Part shown: one piece after another, positions 14,739 to 22,496 of the stretch
How the letters are laid out: every line of letters starts with the position of its first letter
How positions within the stretch are numbered: the first letter of the stretch is position 1
DNA from: JAGOUY01 sp964562155
Lineage (GTDB): Bacteria; Patescibacteriota; Patescibacteriia; 2-12-FULL-60-25
DNA length: 27,428 nucleotides
Assembly: GCA_964562155.1 (NCBI GenBank)
Contig: CAZLRU010000017.1
Coordinates: forward strand, 1 to 27,428
Direction: 5' to 3'
Made by a program: the position numbers and the translations under genes
Notes under the pieces: generated by a model
What the model was told of the DNA's origin: nothing
Database searches by the model: none
The model's input: the letters and a program-made list of their open reading frames with translations, nothing else

Positions 14739-15806
14739 CTATCTTTGCTTATTGAGTTTAATCGCCTCCGTACCCTGTACCACCGCCTCCCCCGCTTCAT
14801 TGACCGCCAATTGTCCACAGGCAGCGTCAATATCTTCACCAAAGGTGACCCGATGCGTCGCGGGAATGCGCAGAGCACGTAGCTGATCCACAAAATCAAC
14901 ACGCTCTGGTCGTTCTGTGCCTTGAAAACTCAACGTGTCGTGATATTTAATAACGTTCACATGCACGAGACGCACATCATCACCTAACAAATCCGCGATG
15001 GCTTGAGCATCCTGGGGTCGATCATTAATCCCTTTTAATAACAAATATTCAAACATGACTTTGCGGTTGGTTTTTTCCATATACGTCCGCACCGCCTGCA
15101 TCAATTTTGCCAATGGATAAGCCCGGTTTACAGGCATGATCTTCGAACGGCCTTCATCCGTAGCCGCATGCAATGAAATCGCAAGATTCACTTGCATCGG
15201 CTCATCTGCCAACTTTAAAATCCCCGGCACAACACCGCAGGTCGAGATACTCATGCGACGTGCGCCAAAATTAAATCCATCTTTATCATTCAACGTTTTA
15301 AGTGCCTGCATGACATTGTCATAATTATGCAATGGCTCACCCATACCCATAAGCACAACATTCGTCACAACCTCTCCCTTGGGCTTTAAATAACGCGCAT
15401 AATGAATCACCTGCTCAACAATCTCCTCACTCGTTAAATTCCGCTTTAATCCCATCGTTCCCGTAGCACAAAAGGTACAAGCCATGGCACACCCAACTTG
15501 CGATGAGACGCAGACCGTATTTCGCTCGTCTTGATGGCACATGAGAACCGCCTCAATAACTTTTCCGTCTTCACACCGAAACAAAGTTTTTACCGTTCCC
15601 CCATCGGAACTTTCCTGCACCCGCAAAGGCACCAGGGCATTCCAAGAAATCTTTGCAGCCGCGGCTTCTCGTAACGGCTTAGCATACACAGACACCTCTT
15701 CCCAACTCGAACGCAGTTCAACAAAAAACGCTCGCTTGATCTGCGCGAGTCGATAGGCAGGCTGTTTATGTTCTGCTAAAAAAGCAGCAAGTTGATCAAA
15801 ATACAT
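14739..15806 (-). CDS. rlmN: Dual-specificity 23S rRNA/tRNA adenine-C2 methyltransferase RlmN
   Basis: A radical-SAM enzyme that methylates C2 of A2503 in 23S rRNA and A37 in some tRNAs. It is 355 residues from the ATG at 15806, which has CTGGGA about seven bases upstream. The [4Fe-4S] cluster ligands are C106, C110 and C113 in CAMACTFC. GMGEPL follows in the SAM-binding region, and a C-terminal cysteine in DIDAACGQLA fits the second methyl-transfer cysteine. The start overlaps the end of the upstream carboxypeptidase gene by 11 bases, indicating coupled translation. A longer frame to 15881 adds unlike sequence. Confidence 0.95.
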   Translation of the reverse strand: MYFDQLAAFLAEHKQPAYRLAQIKRAFFVELRSSWEEVSVYAKPLREAAAAKISWNALVPLRVQESSDGGTVKTLFRCEDGKVIEAVLMCHQDERNTVCVSSQVGCAMACTFCATGTMGLKRNLTSEEIVEQVIHYARYLKPKGEVVTNVVLMGMGEPLHNYDNVMQALKTLNDKDGFNFGARRMSISTCGVVPGILKLADEPMQVNLAISLHAATDEGRSKIMPVNRAYPLAKLMQAVRTYMEKTNRKVMFEYLLLKGINDRPQDAQAIADLLGDDVRLVHVNVIKYHDTLSFQGTERPERVDFVDQLRALRIPATHRVTFGEDIDAACGQLAVNEAGEAVVQGTEAIKLNKQR

Positions 15807-16680
15807 GTTGTTCCCAGGCCCAATTTGCCAAGCGTTTAGCCGAAGCAAACATACCCTGTTTGGTATCCGCACCAAAAACAATGACGATGATATCTGTACC
15901 GGTCATGGGTGTACCATGCTCATCTAAACGACGCAAGCGTACCGCCAGGTTATTCTTAGCCTCTTCCAAATACCCTGTCTTACCGCCGATCACCCACATC
16001 TCCGGATCCTTGGTTAAAAGATCATTGGTATTAGTAATGGTCTTCGCAATTTTTTTAGCCCCATCGTAGACAGTAAACGAATACTTGGCCGTACTCGCTG
16101 CTCGACGAATAGCGGACTGAGAGAAGGCGCGATCTGCAATCAAGGCCATATCACGAGCCGTCGTCACATTGCCCGGATCCATCCCCGCAAAATCGACAAA
16201 GGTGGAATGAGTAGCTCCAGCAGCTCTTACCTCTTCATTCATCTTGGCAAGAAAGGTTTTTTTGTTGAGTCCGGATAGCCGCCCCATCGCCATGGCTGTA
16301 TTATTTGCACTGGCGGTAATCGTCGAAAAAAGCATGTCCTGCACACTCATTCTCGCCCCACTACTCACCCGTAAACGCCCGCCCCCAACTTCATCCGCTT
16401 TTAAGAGAGCTACACGCCTAGACATCGAGACATTACGCTTAAGAAACGCAAGCGCATTAGGGAGCTTTGTAAGACTCGCCGCAGGATGAACAAAATCCGG
16501 TTTAAAACTATAGAGAATCTGCTTTGTTTTTGGAACCATAACAAGCGCCGACACAAATTCATCCGCCTGAGGAACATAGTCAGCAAATGTGGGTACTTGC
16601 GTCGCGGCCAAAACAGGTGCTTGAGCTAAAAAAAAGCCAAGCAACAAACAAAGACACGCTATCGCTCGTCGTCCGATCAT
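15796..16680 (-). CDS. D-alanyl-D-alanine carboxypeptidase (peptidase S11)
   Basis: Removes the last D-Ala from peptidoglycan pentapeptides outside the membrane. The 294-residue protein has a signal peptide (positive start, hydrophobic LCLLLGFFLAQAPVLA, likely cleavage after residue 26). The penicillin-binding motifs are all present: SLTK at 69-72 with nucleophile S69 and K72, SAN at 124-126, and KTG at 234-236. It ends shortly after the catalytic domain, without the C-terminal membrane-anchoring helix of PBP5. Its start overlaps the stop of the L,D-transpeptidase gene by four bases (ATGA). The tetrapeptide it produces is the donor for that L,D-transpeptidase, so the pairing is functionally coherent. 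Confidence 0.93.
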   Translation of the reverse strand: MIGRRAIACLCLLLGFFLAQAPVLAATQVPTFADYVPQADEFVSALVMVPKTKQILYSFKPDFVHPAASLTKLPNALAFLKRNVSMSRRVALLKADEVGGGRLRVSSGARMSVQDMLFSTITASANNTAMAMGRLSGLNKKTFLAKMNEEVRAAGATHSTFVDFAGMDPGNVTTARDMALIADRAFSQSAIRRAASTAKYSFTVYDGAKKIAKTITNTNDLLTKDPEMWVIGGKTGYLEEAKNNLAVRLRRLDEHGTPMTGTDIIVIVFGADTKQGMFASAKRLANWAWEQHVF

Positions 16681-17447
16681 AATTTTGAAACAACAATCGG
16701 CGTTCCAACCGGAGACCAGTCATACACAGCTTTCGCGGCCCCGATCCCCAAGCGAATACACCCATGCGAAGCAACTTTTCCTAAATGATTTTCGCCCTCT
16801 TTGCGACCACCGGGCCACTCTGGCAGTTCATGGACTCCATGCCCCCGACCACTAAAATGCATCCAATACGGCATCCATAACTTGGCAGAATTTGACCACG
16901 CGCGAGGATTTTTCTGCAAAACCTTAAACGTCCCTACGGGCGTAGGCGTACGAGGTAAACCCGTCGAGACTGGATATGAAGCGATGGTGACATTATTGAC
17001 CCGCATGTCTAACTTTTGCGTTTTCAGGTGAATAAACAAGGATTTCTGAAGCAGCACAGGAATCGTAGAGGTAGGCGATACACCATCACGCAACTGTTGC
17101 CCATCATTTTTTCCATCTCCGTTTGTATCAACGAGTGTCGGATCTGTCTCAAACACAAGCTCAAGCCGATCACTTAATCCATCATGATCATAATCACCTT
17201 CCATAAGACGTCCTTCTCCGATTGGATTATAGCCATTCAGCATCTCAACACGATCAGGATAACCATCTGAATCAGTATCAGCTAAAGCAGGATTCGTACG
17301 ATAAACCATTGCCTCCCAAATATCCGGAAGCCCATCCTGATCCATATCCTGAGCCAGTGAGGCGGCCGTTCCCATCGAAACAGATACACAAAACATCAGC
17401 ACAACGACAGCAACAACCCCTCCCAAACCCACCAAGAAACGCTGCAT
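16677..17447 (-). CDS. L,D-transpeptidase (YkuD) with calcium-binding repeats
   Basis: A 256-residue exported enzyme that cross-links tetrapeptide stems by 3-3 bonds or attaches proteins to the wall. It has an N-terminal signal or anchor (about residues 5-30). Four acidic repeats follow (residues about 34-123: DMDQDGLPD, DTDSDGYPD, DYDHDGLSD, DTNGDGKND), of the thrombospondin type 3 calcium-binding kind. The YkuD domain (about 136-256) ends in the catalytic SHGCIRLG at 227-234 with nucleophile C230 and an upstream histidine in HGVHELPEW. The repeats are not part of ordinary YkuD proteins and may hold the enzyme in place or make it calcium-dependent. It overlaps the carboxypeptidase gene by four bases and follows the VirD4-like gene by five. 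Confidence 0.92.
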   Translation of the reverse strand: MQRFLVGLGGVVAVVVLMFCVSVSMGTAASLAQDMDQDGLPDIWEAMVYRTNPALADTDSDGYPDRVEMLNGYNPIGEGRLMEGDYDHDGLSDRLELVFETDPTLVDTNGDGKNDGQQLRDGVSPTSTIPVLLQKSLFIHLKTQKLDMRVNNVTIASYPVSTGLPRTPTPVGTFKVLQKNPRAWSNSAKLWMPYWMHFSGRGHGVHELPEWPGGRKEGENHLGKVASHGCIRLGIGAAKAVYDWSPVGTPIVVSKL

Positions 17448-17452
17448 AAAAA

Positions 17453-20197
17453 TTAGAAACTGACCCGTTGTCCCGGCTGCAACGGTTGTCTAGTGGATGA
17501 GGGATCAGAGGGGGAAACGGGGGGAGAGACAGCCGGTAAACCAACGTCAAGATCACCAAATTCGTCATCCGCATCACGAGAGGAAAAAGGAGGTGGATCA
17601 GCCTGAACCAACTGACGAAGAGAAGAAGAGGGCTTAGACGAACGGTCAAGCAACTGCTCAAGCACTTTTGCGGTAGCCGTATTGGAAGGCGCAGGAGAAG
17701 AAGCAGGAACGGGTTGAGGAGACGGTGTTTTCTGAGTAGACACGGGAGGACGAACAGGGGGAGCAACGGAACGCGGAGCACGACGATCATCACGAGGAGC
17801 GCGCGCATCTCTTCTCTGTTCATCGCGAGGACGTGAAGAAGAATCGCCGCGGGGAGCGGGTTTCGTCGATTCCTGTCTAGGCGAGCGCGGAGCACGATCG
17901 TCACGGCGCAGACCAGAGGTAGAACGAGGATCCGGAGACTCACGCTTCGCGGAAGGAGGAGCTGAAGACGATTTCATTGGCTGCCCAGCTCGCGCCTCAA
18001 GCACGTTCTTATCTAATTCCAGTTTTTGCCCTTTTGCTTGAGCGATTTCTTCCAACATCGTTAAGCGCTCAGGAGGCGTTTGTCGATCAATGACAACATT
18101 GATGGTGCCACGAGGAGGAACGACAGACGATGAAGAAGAATCTTGTACCACGCGGGCTTTATGCGTCTGCGGGGCAGCCGGCAACTGCGCATCATGAGCA
18201 AACGAAAGCTCAGACGACTCCTCATGATGAACCGTTGTCAATTCCGGAGGAGGAGGGGTGCGAGAAATCTGCTTCACCACCGAACCACGATTTTTCTTTT
18301 CTTCTAAGACAATCGGACGACATTCCGGACAATACATCGGACGCGTTGGATCCAATTGAATAGCCAATTCCCATGTTTTTCCGCAACGGCTGCAAACATG
18401 CACAAATTTTGGACGTTCTTTCTTCTTTCCATTGGCCGCTGCACTAACAGCAGCGATCGCCGCCAAACGCTCAGGTTTTAATAACAAATACTCCCCTCCC
18501 CCCTCCTCATCAGCGACCGCCTCTCCCTCATCCAGCGAAGCACCTTGAACCACACGCACAAAGGGCGTGGCAGAATCGGCCTGTGTCGACAGGGGGGCAA
18601 CCAAAGACGGTTGCGCCTCTGGAACCGTAGGAGGAGGAACAGGCTGAGACGGCGCGGCAGAAGAAGTGGTCGGCGCAGCACTCAGATAGGGCACCGAGCC
18701 TTCACGCTGCTCTCGTTCATCATCCGTTTCAATACGAGGATAGTCTCGAGCCGGAGCCATGGACGGAACAGAGGGAGGAGAAAAAATACCAGCCAACGAA
18801 GAAGGCTCTTCAGAAGACAAGGCTACCGCCTGAGGCGCAGAAACAGCCGGAACAGAGGGAGAATCCGGCGAAGAAGTTACACCCGTCGTTGAACCAGAAA
18901 CTTCAAACCCACTCCATCTAAGAACTTTTTCTTCAATACTCGCTCGCGGCTCAGCATAACGCTCACGACTAACTTGAACAACTCGTTCTGCAGAAGACGT
19001 ACGCTTCGCAATCGGCGCCATGGTATTGGCCGAAAAAGGCGGAGTAGCGACACCATCGACCATGAGCTTCAGATAGATCTGATATTTTGCCAAACTCACC
19101 ATATCTTCCGGAGTAAAGGTTGGTCCAAATTCTGTTTCAAAAAATTCAGCATCCGTGCCTCCGATACGCATCAGAATGATGGTTCCCACATTCCCAATAA
19201 TGGCAGGCGCCACCTTTTCATCCAATTGCTCAATATATTGATGAGCGATGGTCAAGTTAAGTTTATACTTACGCGCTTCTGACAAAATGGTTGCAAACGA
19301 TTCATTGGCAAAATTCTGAAACTCATCAACGTAAAGATAAAAATCACGGCGATCGTGCTCAAGAATATTTTGCCGTTCTTGAGCCGCCAGCTGAATTCTC
19401 GTAACAACCATCCCACCCAACAAACGCATGTTATCTTCCCCAATACGACCCTTGGATAAATTAACAACGCAGATTCGCCCATCATCCATGATCTGACGAA
19501 AATTCACCGTAGATTTAACCTGTGCCACGATATTACGCACCACCGAGGACGACAAGAATTGGCCTACTTTATTTTGCACAGGCGCGATCGCTTCTGTCGC
19601 ATATTTTTCAGACCAAGAAGCGAACTCCGCGACCCAAAAGGTTTTGACAATCGGATCACGAATCTTCGCAGTCACACGCGCACGGTACTCTTTATCAACA
19701 AGTAAACGAGTAATCCCAAGCAAGGTGGCGCCCGGATAATCCAGCAGGGCAAGCACACAGTTCATAAGAATGTACTCCATGCGGGCGCTCCATACATCCG
19801 GCCAAATCTTTTTAAACACCCCCATGAGGCCCGAAGCTACCAAAGGTTTCTGATCATCATTATCCGTCTCCAAAATATTGAACCCCATCGGAAAAGCGGT
19901 ATCAGCCGGATTGAAATAGACCACATCGTTAATACGATGCGAGGGAATGAAGTCAATCAATTTTTCTGCGGTGTCCCCGTGCGGATCGATATAGCAACAC
20001 CCGTGACCGGCGACGATATCGGACAAAACTAAGTTTTCAAGCAAAGTCGTTTTACCCATGCCGGTTTTTCCGAGCACGTACATGTGACGACGTCGATCAT
20101 CCGTCTTAATCCCAAAACGCCGATGCTGATTACGAAAATTCGTCTCAGCAAAGAGGGTAATCTCTCGTTCATGGTCATGGTCGTAGACAATCGGCAT
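17453..20197 (-). CDS. VirD4/TraG-like ATPase with zinc ribbon and long disordered tail
   Basis: A 914-residue P-loop ATPase of the type IV secretion coupling/VirB4-HerA group. Walker A GKTGMGKT is at 43-50, followed by CYIDPHGDT; the Walker B YLYVDEFQNF is near 290, and TIAHQYIEQL fits the motif III region. The ATPase part ends near 420. A Pro/Ser/Ala-rich stretch follows, then a four-cysteine zinc ribbon (CSRCGKTW near 598 and CPECRP near 624), then about 270 residues rich in Pro, Ser, Arg and Asp. The ATG at 20197 is preferred over a TTG two codons upstream. With the preceding membrane protein it forms a pair that I recall from many CPR genomes, where it may drive DNA or protein transfer or pilus function; this is recall, not tested here. 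The rest of a conjugation system is not in the window. Confidence 0.85.
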   Translation of the reverse strand: MPIVYDHDHEREITLFAETNFRNQHRRFGIKTDDRRRHMYVLGKTGMGKTTLLENLVLSDIVAGHGCCYIDPHGDTAEKLIDFIPSHRINDVVYFNPADTAFPMGFNILETDNDDQKPLVASGLMGVFKKIWPDVWSARMEYILMNCVLALLDYPGATLLGITRLLVDKEYRARVTAKIRDPIVKTFWVAEFASWSEKYATEAIAPVQNKVGQFLSSSVVRNIVAQVKSTVNFRQIMDDGRICVVNLSKGRIGEDNMRLLGGMVVTRIQLAAQERQNILEHDRRDFYLYVDEFQNFANESFATILSEARKYKLNLTIAHQYIEQLDEKVAPAIIGNVGTIILMRIGGTDAEFFETEFGPTFTPEDMVSLAKYQIYLKLMVDGVATPPFSANTMAPIAKRTSSAERVVQVSRERYAEPRASIEEKVLRWSGFEVSGSTTGVTSSPDSPSVPAVSAPQAVALSSEEPSSLAGIFSPPSVPSMAPARDYPRIETDDEREQREGSVPYLSAAPTTSSAAPSQPVPPPTVPEAQPSLVAPLSTQADSATPFVRVVQGASLDEGEAVADEEGGGEYLLLKPERLAAIAAVSAAANGKKKERPKFVHVCSRCGKTWELAIQLDPTRPMYCPECRPIVLEEKKNRGSVVKQISRTPPPPELTTVHHEESSELSFAHDAQLPAAPQTHKARVVQDSSSSSVVPPRGTINVVIDRQTPPERLTMLEEIAQAKGQKLELDKNVLEARAGQPMKSSSAPPSAKRESPDPRSTSGLRRDDRAPRSPRQESTKPAPRGDSSSRPRDEQRRDARAPRDDRRAPRSVAPPVRPPVSTQKTPSPQPVPASSPAPSNTATAKVLEQLLDRSSKPSSSLRQLVQADPPPFSSRDADDEFGDLDVGLPAVSPPVSPSDPSSTRQPLQPGQRVSF

Positions 20198-20206
20198 AAG
20201 CAATCT

Positions 20207-21553
20207 CTACTCAAAGGGAATATTAGCCGGCGGATCCGTTTTCTTCGCTTCAGTCCGACGCAGCTGTGGCGCTTTCACCTGAAGCAAAATAGGAAAATGC
20301 CACAACGTCGCAAGCTCCTCAACAGACATAAAGTAACGAGAAACGCCATCACCCGAACGCTTCGCATAGCGCTTCACTAACCGCGTTTTACGAATATCGT
20401 TACGACCTTCCTTAAACCACAAAATCGTACTACTCACACCACAGGTCTTTGACTCAGGCTTGAGAGACTGCATACCAAAATCATTCACCTGTTTGATAGC
20501 ACCAATGAAGGCATGAACAGCTCGGGGCTTCTTAAACACCTCTTTACGACCAGCGTAGATAAAACGAATTTTCGTCTCAAAACCAATCCGACCACTCTTC
20601 CGCTCCAATGCCTCCAACGTATATTTTTCACTCGGAGAAAGAGCTGCAAGCTTAGGAAATAAATCCTTCTTGTCTTCTTTAGGCTTCTCAGCCGGTTCAA
20701 GCTGATACCCAAAAGCCACTTTTAAAAGATCACTAAAGATATTAAACGGAAAGGAAAATAGTTGACCAACCCAGCTTTCCGAAGGCTTCTCTTTGACGCC
20801 TTTTATTTTGTTAATTTCTTGTTCAGCGCGTTTCCGAAAGTCTTTTTGATCGGTCATCTTAATATTAATCTGATACCACGCCTGCTCACCAGGACCAAGG
20901 TGAGAGAAGTTTTCTAACACACCGGCCAATGGGTCCTTGAACTCACCGGAAACAGGATCCTCAAAGTCATGATAGGTTTTAATCGGAAACGCATCTGGAG
21001 CAACAGTAGTCAACTCCGTCCCCCAAATATCCCATTCTTCATCGGGATAAGTTTGAGGAATAGCCTTGGCATAATTCTCGGCCTCGACAATATCGGCGTC
21101 AGGATACTGAGCGTAAATAGCCGATTTCATCATAGCCTCGAACCGACGCTCGCACCAAATATAGAAAGAAACCTGTCCATCAATGGAAGCGATTTCTAAA
21201 CTGACCGTCGTCTGAACAAACCCATCGACCCAGATCTCGGTCCAGCTCGGACCGTTATGAAGACCGGCAATCGTAGCAAACATGTTCTCCACCGCCTTAC
21301 AGGTTTGCTCAGAGACACGAGGAATGGTGATTTGCATCAACATCCATTCTTTCTTTTTCCAAAATCGATCCTGAATATATTCCAAATACCCCTGCGTCCC
21401 GGCCCACCAAGCAAACCAAGCAAGCAAAATCCAACCACCGGATTTCATAATAATCCACATGGCCGCAAACGGATTTTGACCGGCTATATCCAAAAAGTTC
21501 TCGATATCAAACGAGAGGAAGGAGGATAGAAATAAAAAGATGTCGTCACCCAT
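20207..21553 (-). CDS. Membrane protein partner of the VirD4-like ATPase
   Basis: A protein of about 448 residues with one clear membrane segment near the N-terminus (about residues 35-55, the tryptophan-rich WILLAWFAWWAG) and a large soluble part. It contains several beta/alpha segments (MQITIPRVSEQTCKAVENMF, VSFYIWCERRFEAMMKS, GPGEQAWYQINIKM) and an insertion with charged residues. I know it only as the usual partner of VirD4-like ATPases in CPR, with no proven biochemical role. The start is unsure. The ATG at 21553 falls inside the secF terminator hairpin, and a GTG at 21571 and later in-frame TTG or ATG codons are alternatives. It ends nine bases before the ATPase gene. Confidence 0.75.
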   Translation of the reverse strand: MGDDIFLFLSSFLSFDIENFLDIAGQNPFAAMWIIMKSGGWILLAWFAWWAGTQGYLEYIQDRFWKKKEWMLMQITIPRVSEQTCKAVENMFATIAGLHNGPSWTEIWVDGFVQTTVSLEIASIDGQVSFYIWCERRFEAMMKSAIYAQYPDADIVEAENYAKAIPQTYPDEEWDIWGTELTTVAPDAFPIKTYHDFEDPVSGEFKDPLAGVLENFSHLGPGEQAWYQINIKMTDQKDFRKRAEQEINKIKGVKEKPSESWVGQLFSFPFNIFSDLLKVAFGYQLEPAEKPKEDKKDLFPKLAALSPSEKYTLEALERKSGRIGFETKIRFIYAGRKEVFKKPRAVHAFIGAIKQVNDFGMQSLKPESKTCGVSSTILWFKEGRNDIRKTRLVKRYAKRSGDGVSRYFMSVEELATLWHFPILLQVKAPQLRRTEAKKTDPPANIPFE

Positions 21554-21566
21554 GCGACGACATCTT
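21537..21566 (-). terminator. Strong intrinsic terminator after secF, overlapping the next start codon
   Basis: Perfect 11-base arms AAGATGTCGTC and GACGACATCTT (21537-21547 and 21556-21566) enclose an eight-base loop. Reading on the minus strand, the stem is followed by TTTTTATTTC. It lies about 20 bases past the secF stop, as expected for the end of nusA-yidC-secD-secF. The ATG assigned to the next gene sits in its loop and the U-tract would be coding sequence for that gene. Confidence 0.8.
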
Positions 21567-21587
21567 ATCACACCCTCCGCATCCTTT

Positions 21588-22490
21588 CTATGCCCGACGC
21601 TTAAGCGTCCAGAGATGCCAGCTCACGAGCAGCGGAGAAGCCACAAAAATAGAAGAATACGTTCCAACAGCGATTCCGATCATGAGCGTTAATGTAAATT
21701 CATGTAGCGTCGAACCACCAAAGAAATGCACAGCCGCCAACGTCAACAAGGTAGCAAACGACGTGTTGAGGGAACGAAGAAACGTTTGATGCACGGAAGC
21801 CTCGACAATCTCAGCAAACGAGCCGGAGTGTTTGGGTAAGTTCTCACGCACACGATCCAACACCACAATCGTATCCGTGATGGAATATCCTAAAATGGTA
21901 AGGATAGCAGCGATAAACGAGGTACCGACCTCAACATCGTACACATGACCAAGCCAAGCAAACACCCCCATAGGCACAATCACGTCATGAAAAGCAGTGA
22001 AGATTGTGACCAACCCGTATTTCCACGATTGAACCGGGGCGGAAACCTTGCGAAATACGTAAGCGACATAGGCCAAGATCGCCAAGAGAACGATCGCCAA
22101 TCCTTCAATCGACTTTTTACGTAACTCCTCTCCCACCACCGGACCGATCGCATCAAAGCGCAATTCCGAGATCGTGGGATACTGCTTAGATAAACTGGCC
22201 ATAACCTTCGTATGATCCTCTTCTGAGAGAGGCCTGAGACGAAATTGCATGTCCGTTTCTGCCACAGGCTGAATCACGACCGAACCAAGCTCTACTCCAC
22301 TTTGATCCAAGACGTGTTGAACGTCTGTCGAAGACGGTCGTTCCGTGAAGCGTACGGCCATGAGTGTACCGCCCGTAAAATCGATCCCCTGCTTCAATCC
22401 CCACATCGCAAGAAACGCAAGGGACAACCCAATCATGAGCCCGGAGAGCACGTACCAAATGTGACGCAACTTAACAACATTGAGCAGCAT
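21588..22490 (-). CDS. secF: Protein translocase subunit SecF
   Basis: SecF works with SecD to use the proton gradient to pull proteins through SecYEG. At 300 residues it is of standard length. It begins with a membrane segment followed by GIDFTGGT at 35-42. After the periplasmic part come five more membrane segments, with the RND-type motif region GYSITDTIVVLDRVREN near 210. It is separated from secD by six bases, the usual coupled arrangement. A strong terminator follows. Confidence 0.96.
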   Translation of the reverse strand: MLLNVVKLRHIWYVLSGLMIGLSLAFLAMWGLKQGIDFTGGTLMAVRFTERPSSTDVQHVLDQSGVELGSVVIQPVAETDMQFRLRPLSEEDHTKVMASLSKQYPTISELRFDAIGPVVGEELRKKSIEGLAIVLLAILAYVAYVFRKVSAPVQSWKYGLVTIFTAFHDVIVPMGVFAWLGHVYDVEVGTSFIAAILTILGYSITDTIVVLDRVRENLPKHSGSFAEIVEASVHQTFLRSLNTSFATLLTLAAVHFFGGSTLHEFTLTLMIGIAVGTYSSIFVASPLLVSWHLWTLKRRA

Positions 22491-22496
22491 AGAACG

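Noticed and set aside
17278..17943. Leucine-rich minus-strand frame overlapping the VirD4-like tail and the transpeptidase
   Set aside because: It overlaps two genes with clear domains and arises from the low-complexity coding region.
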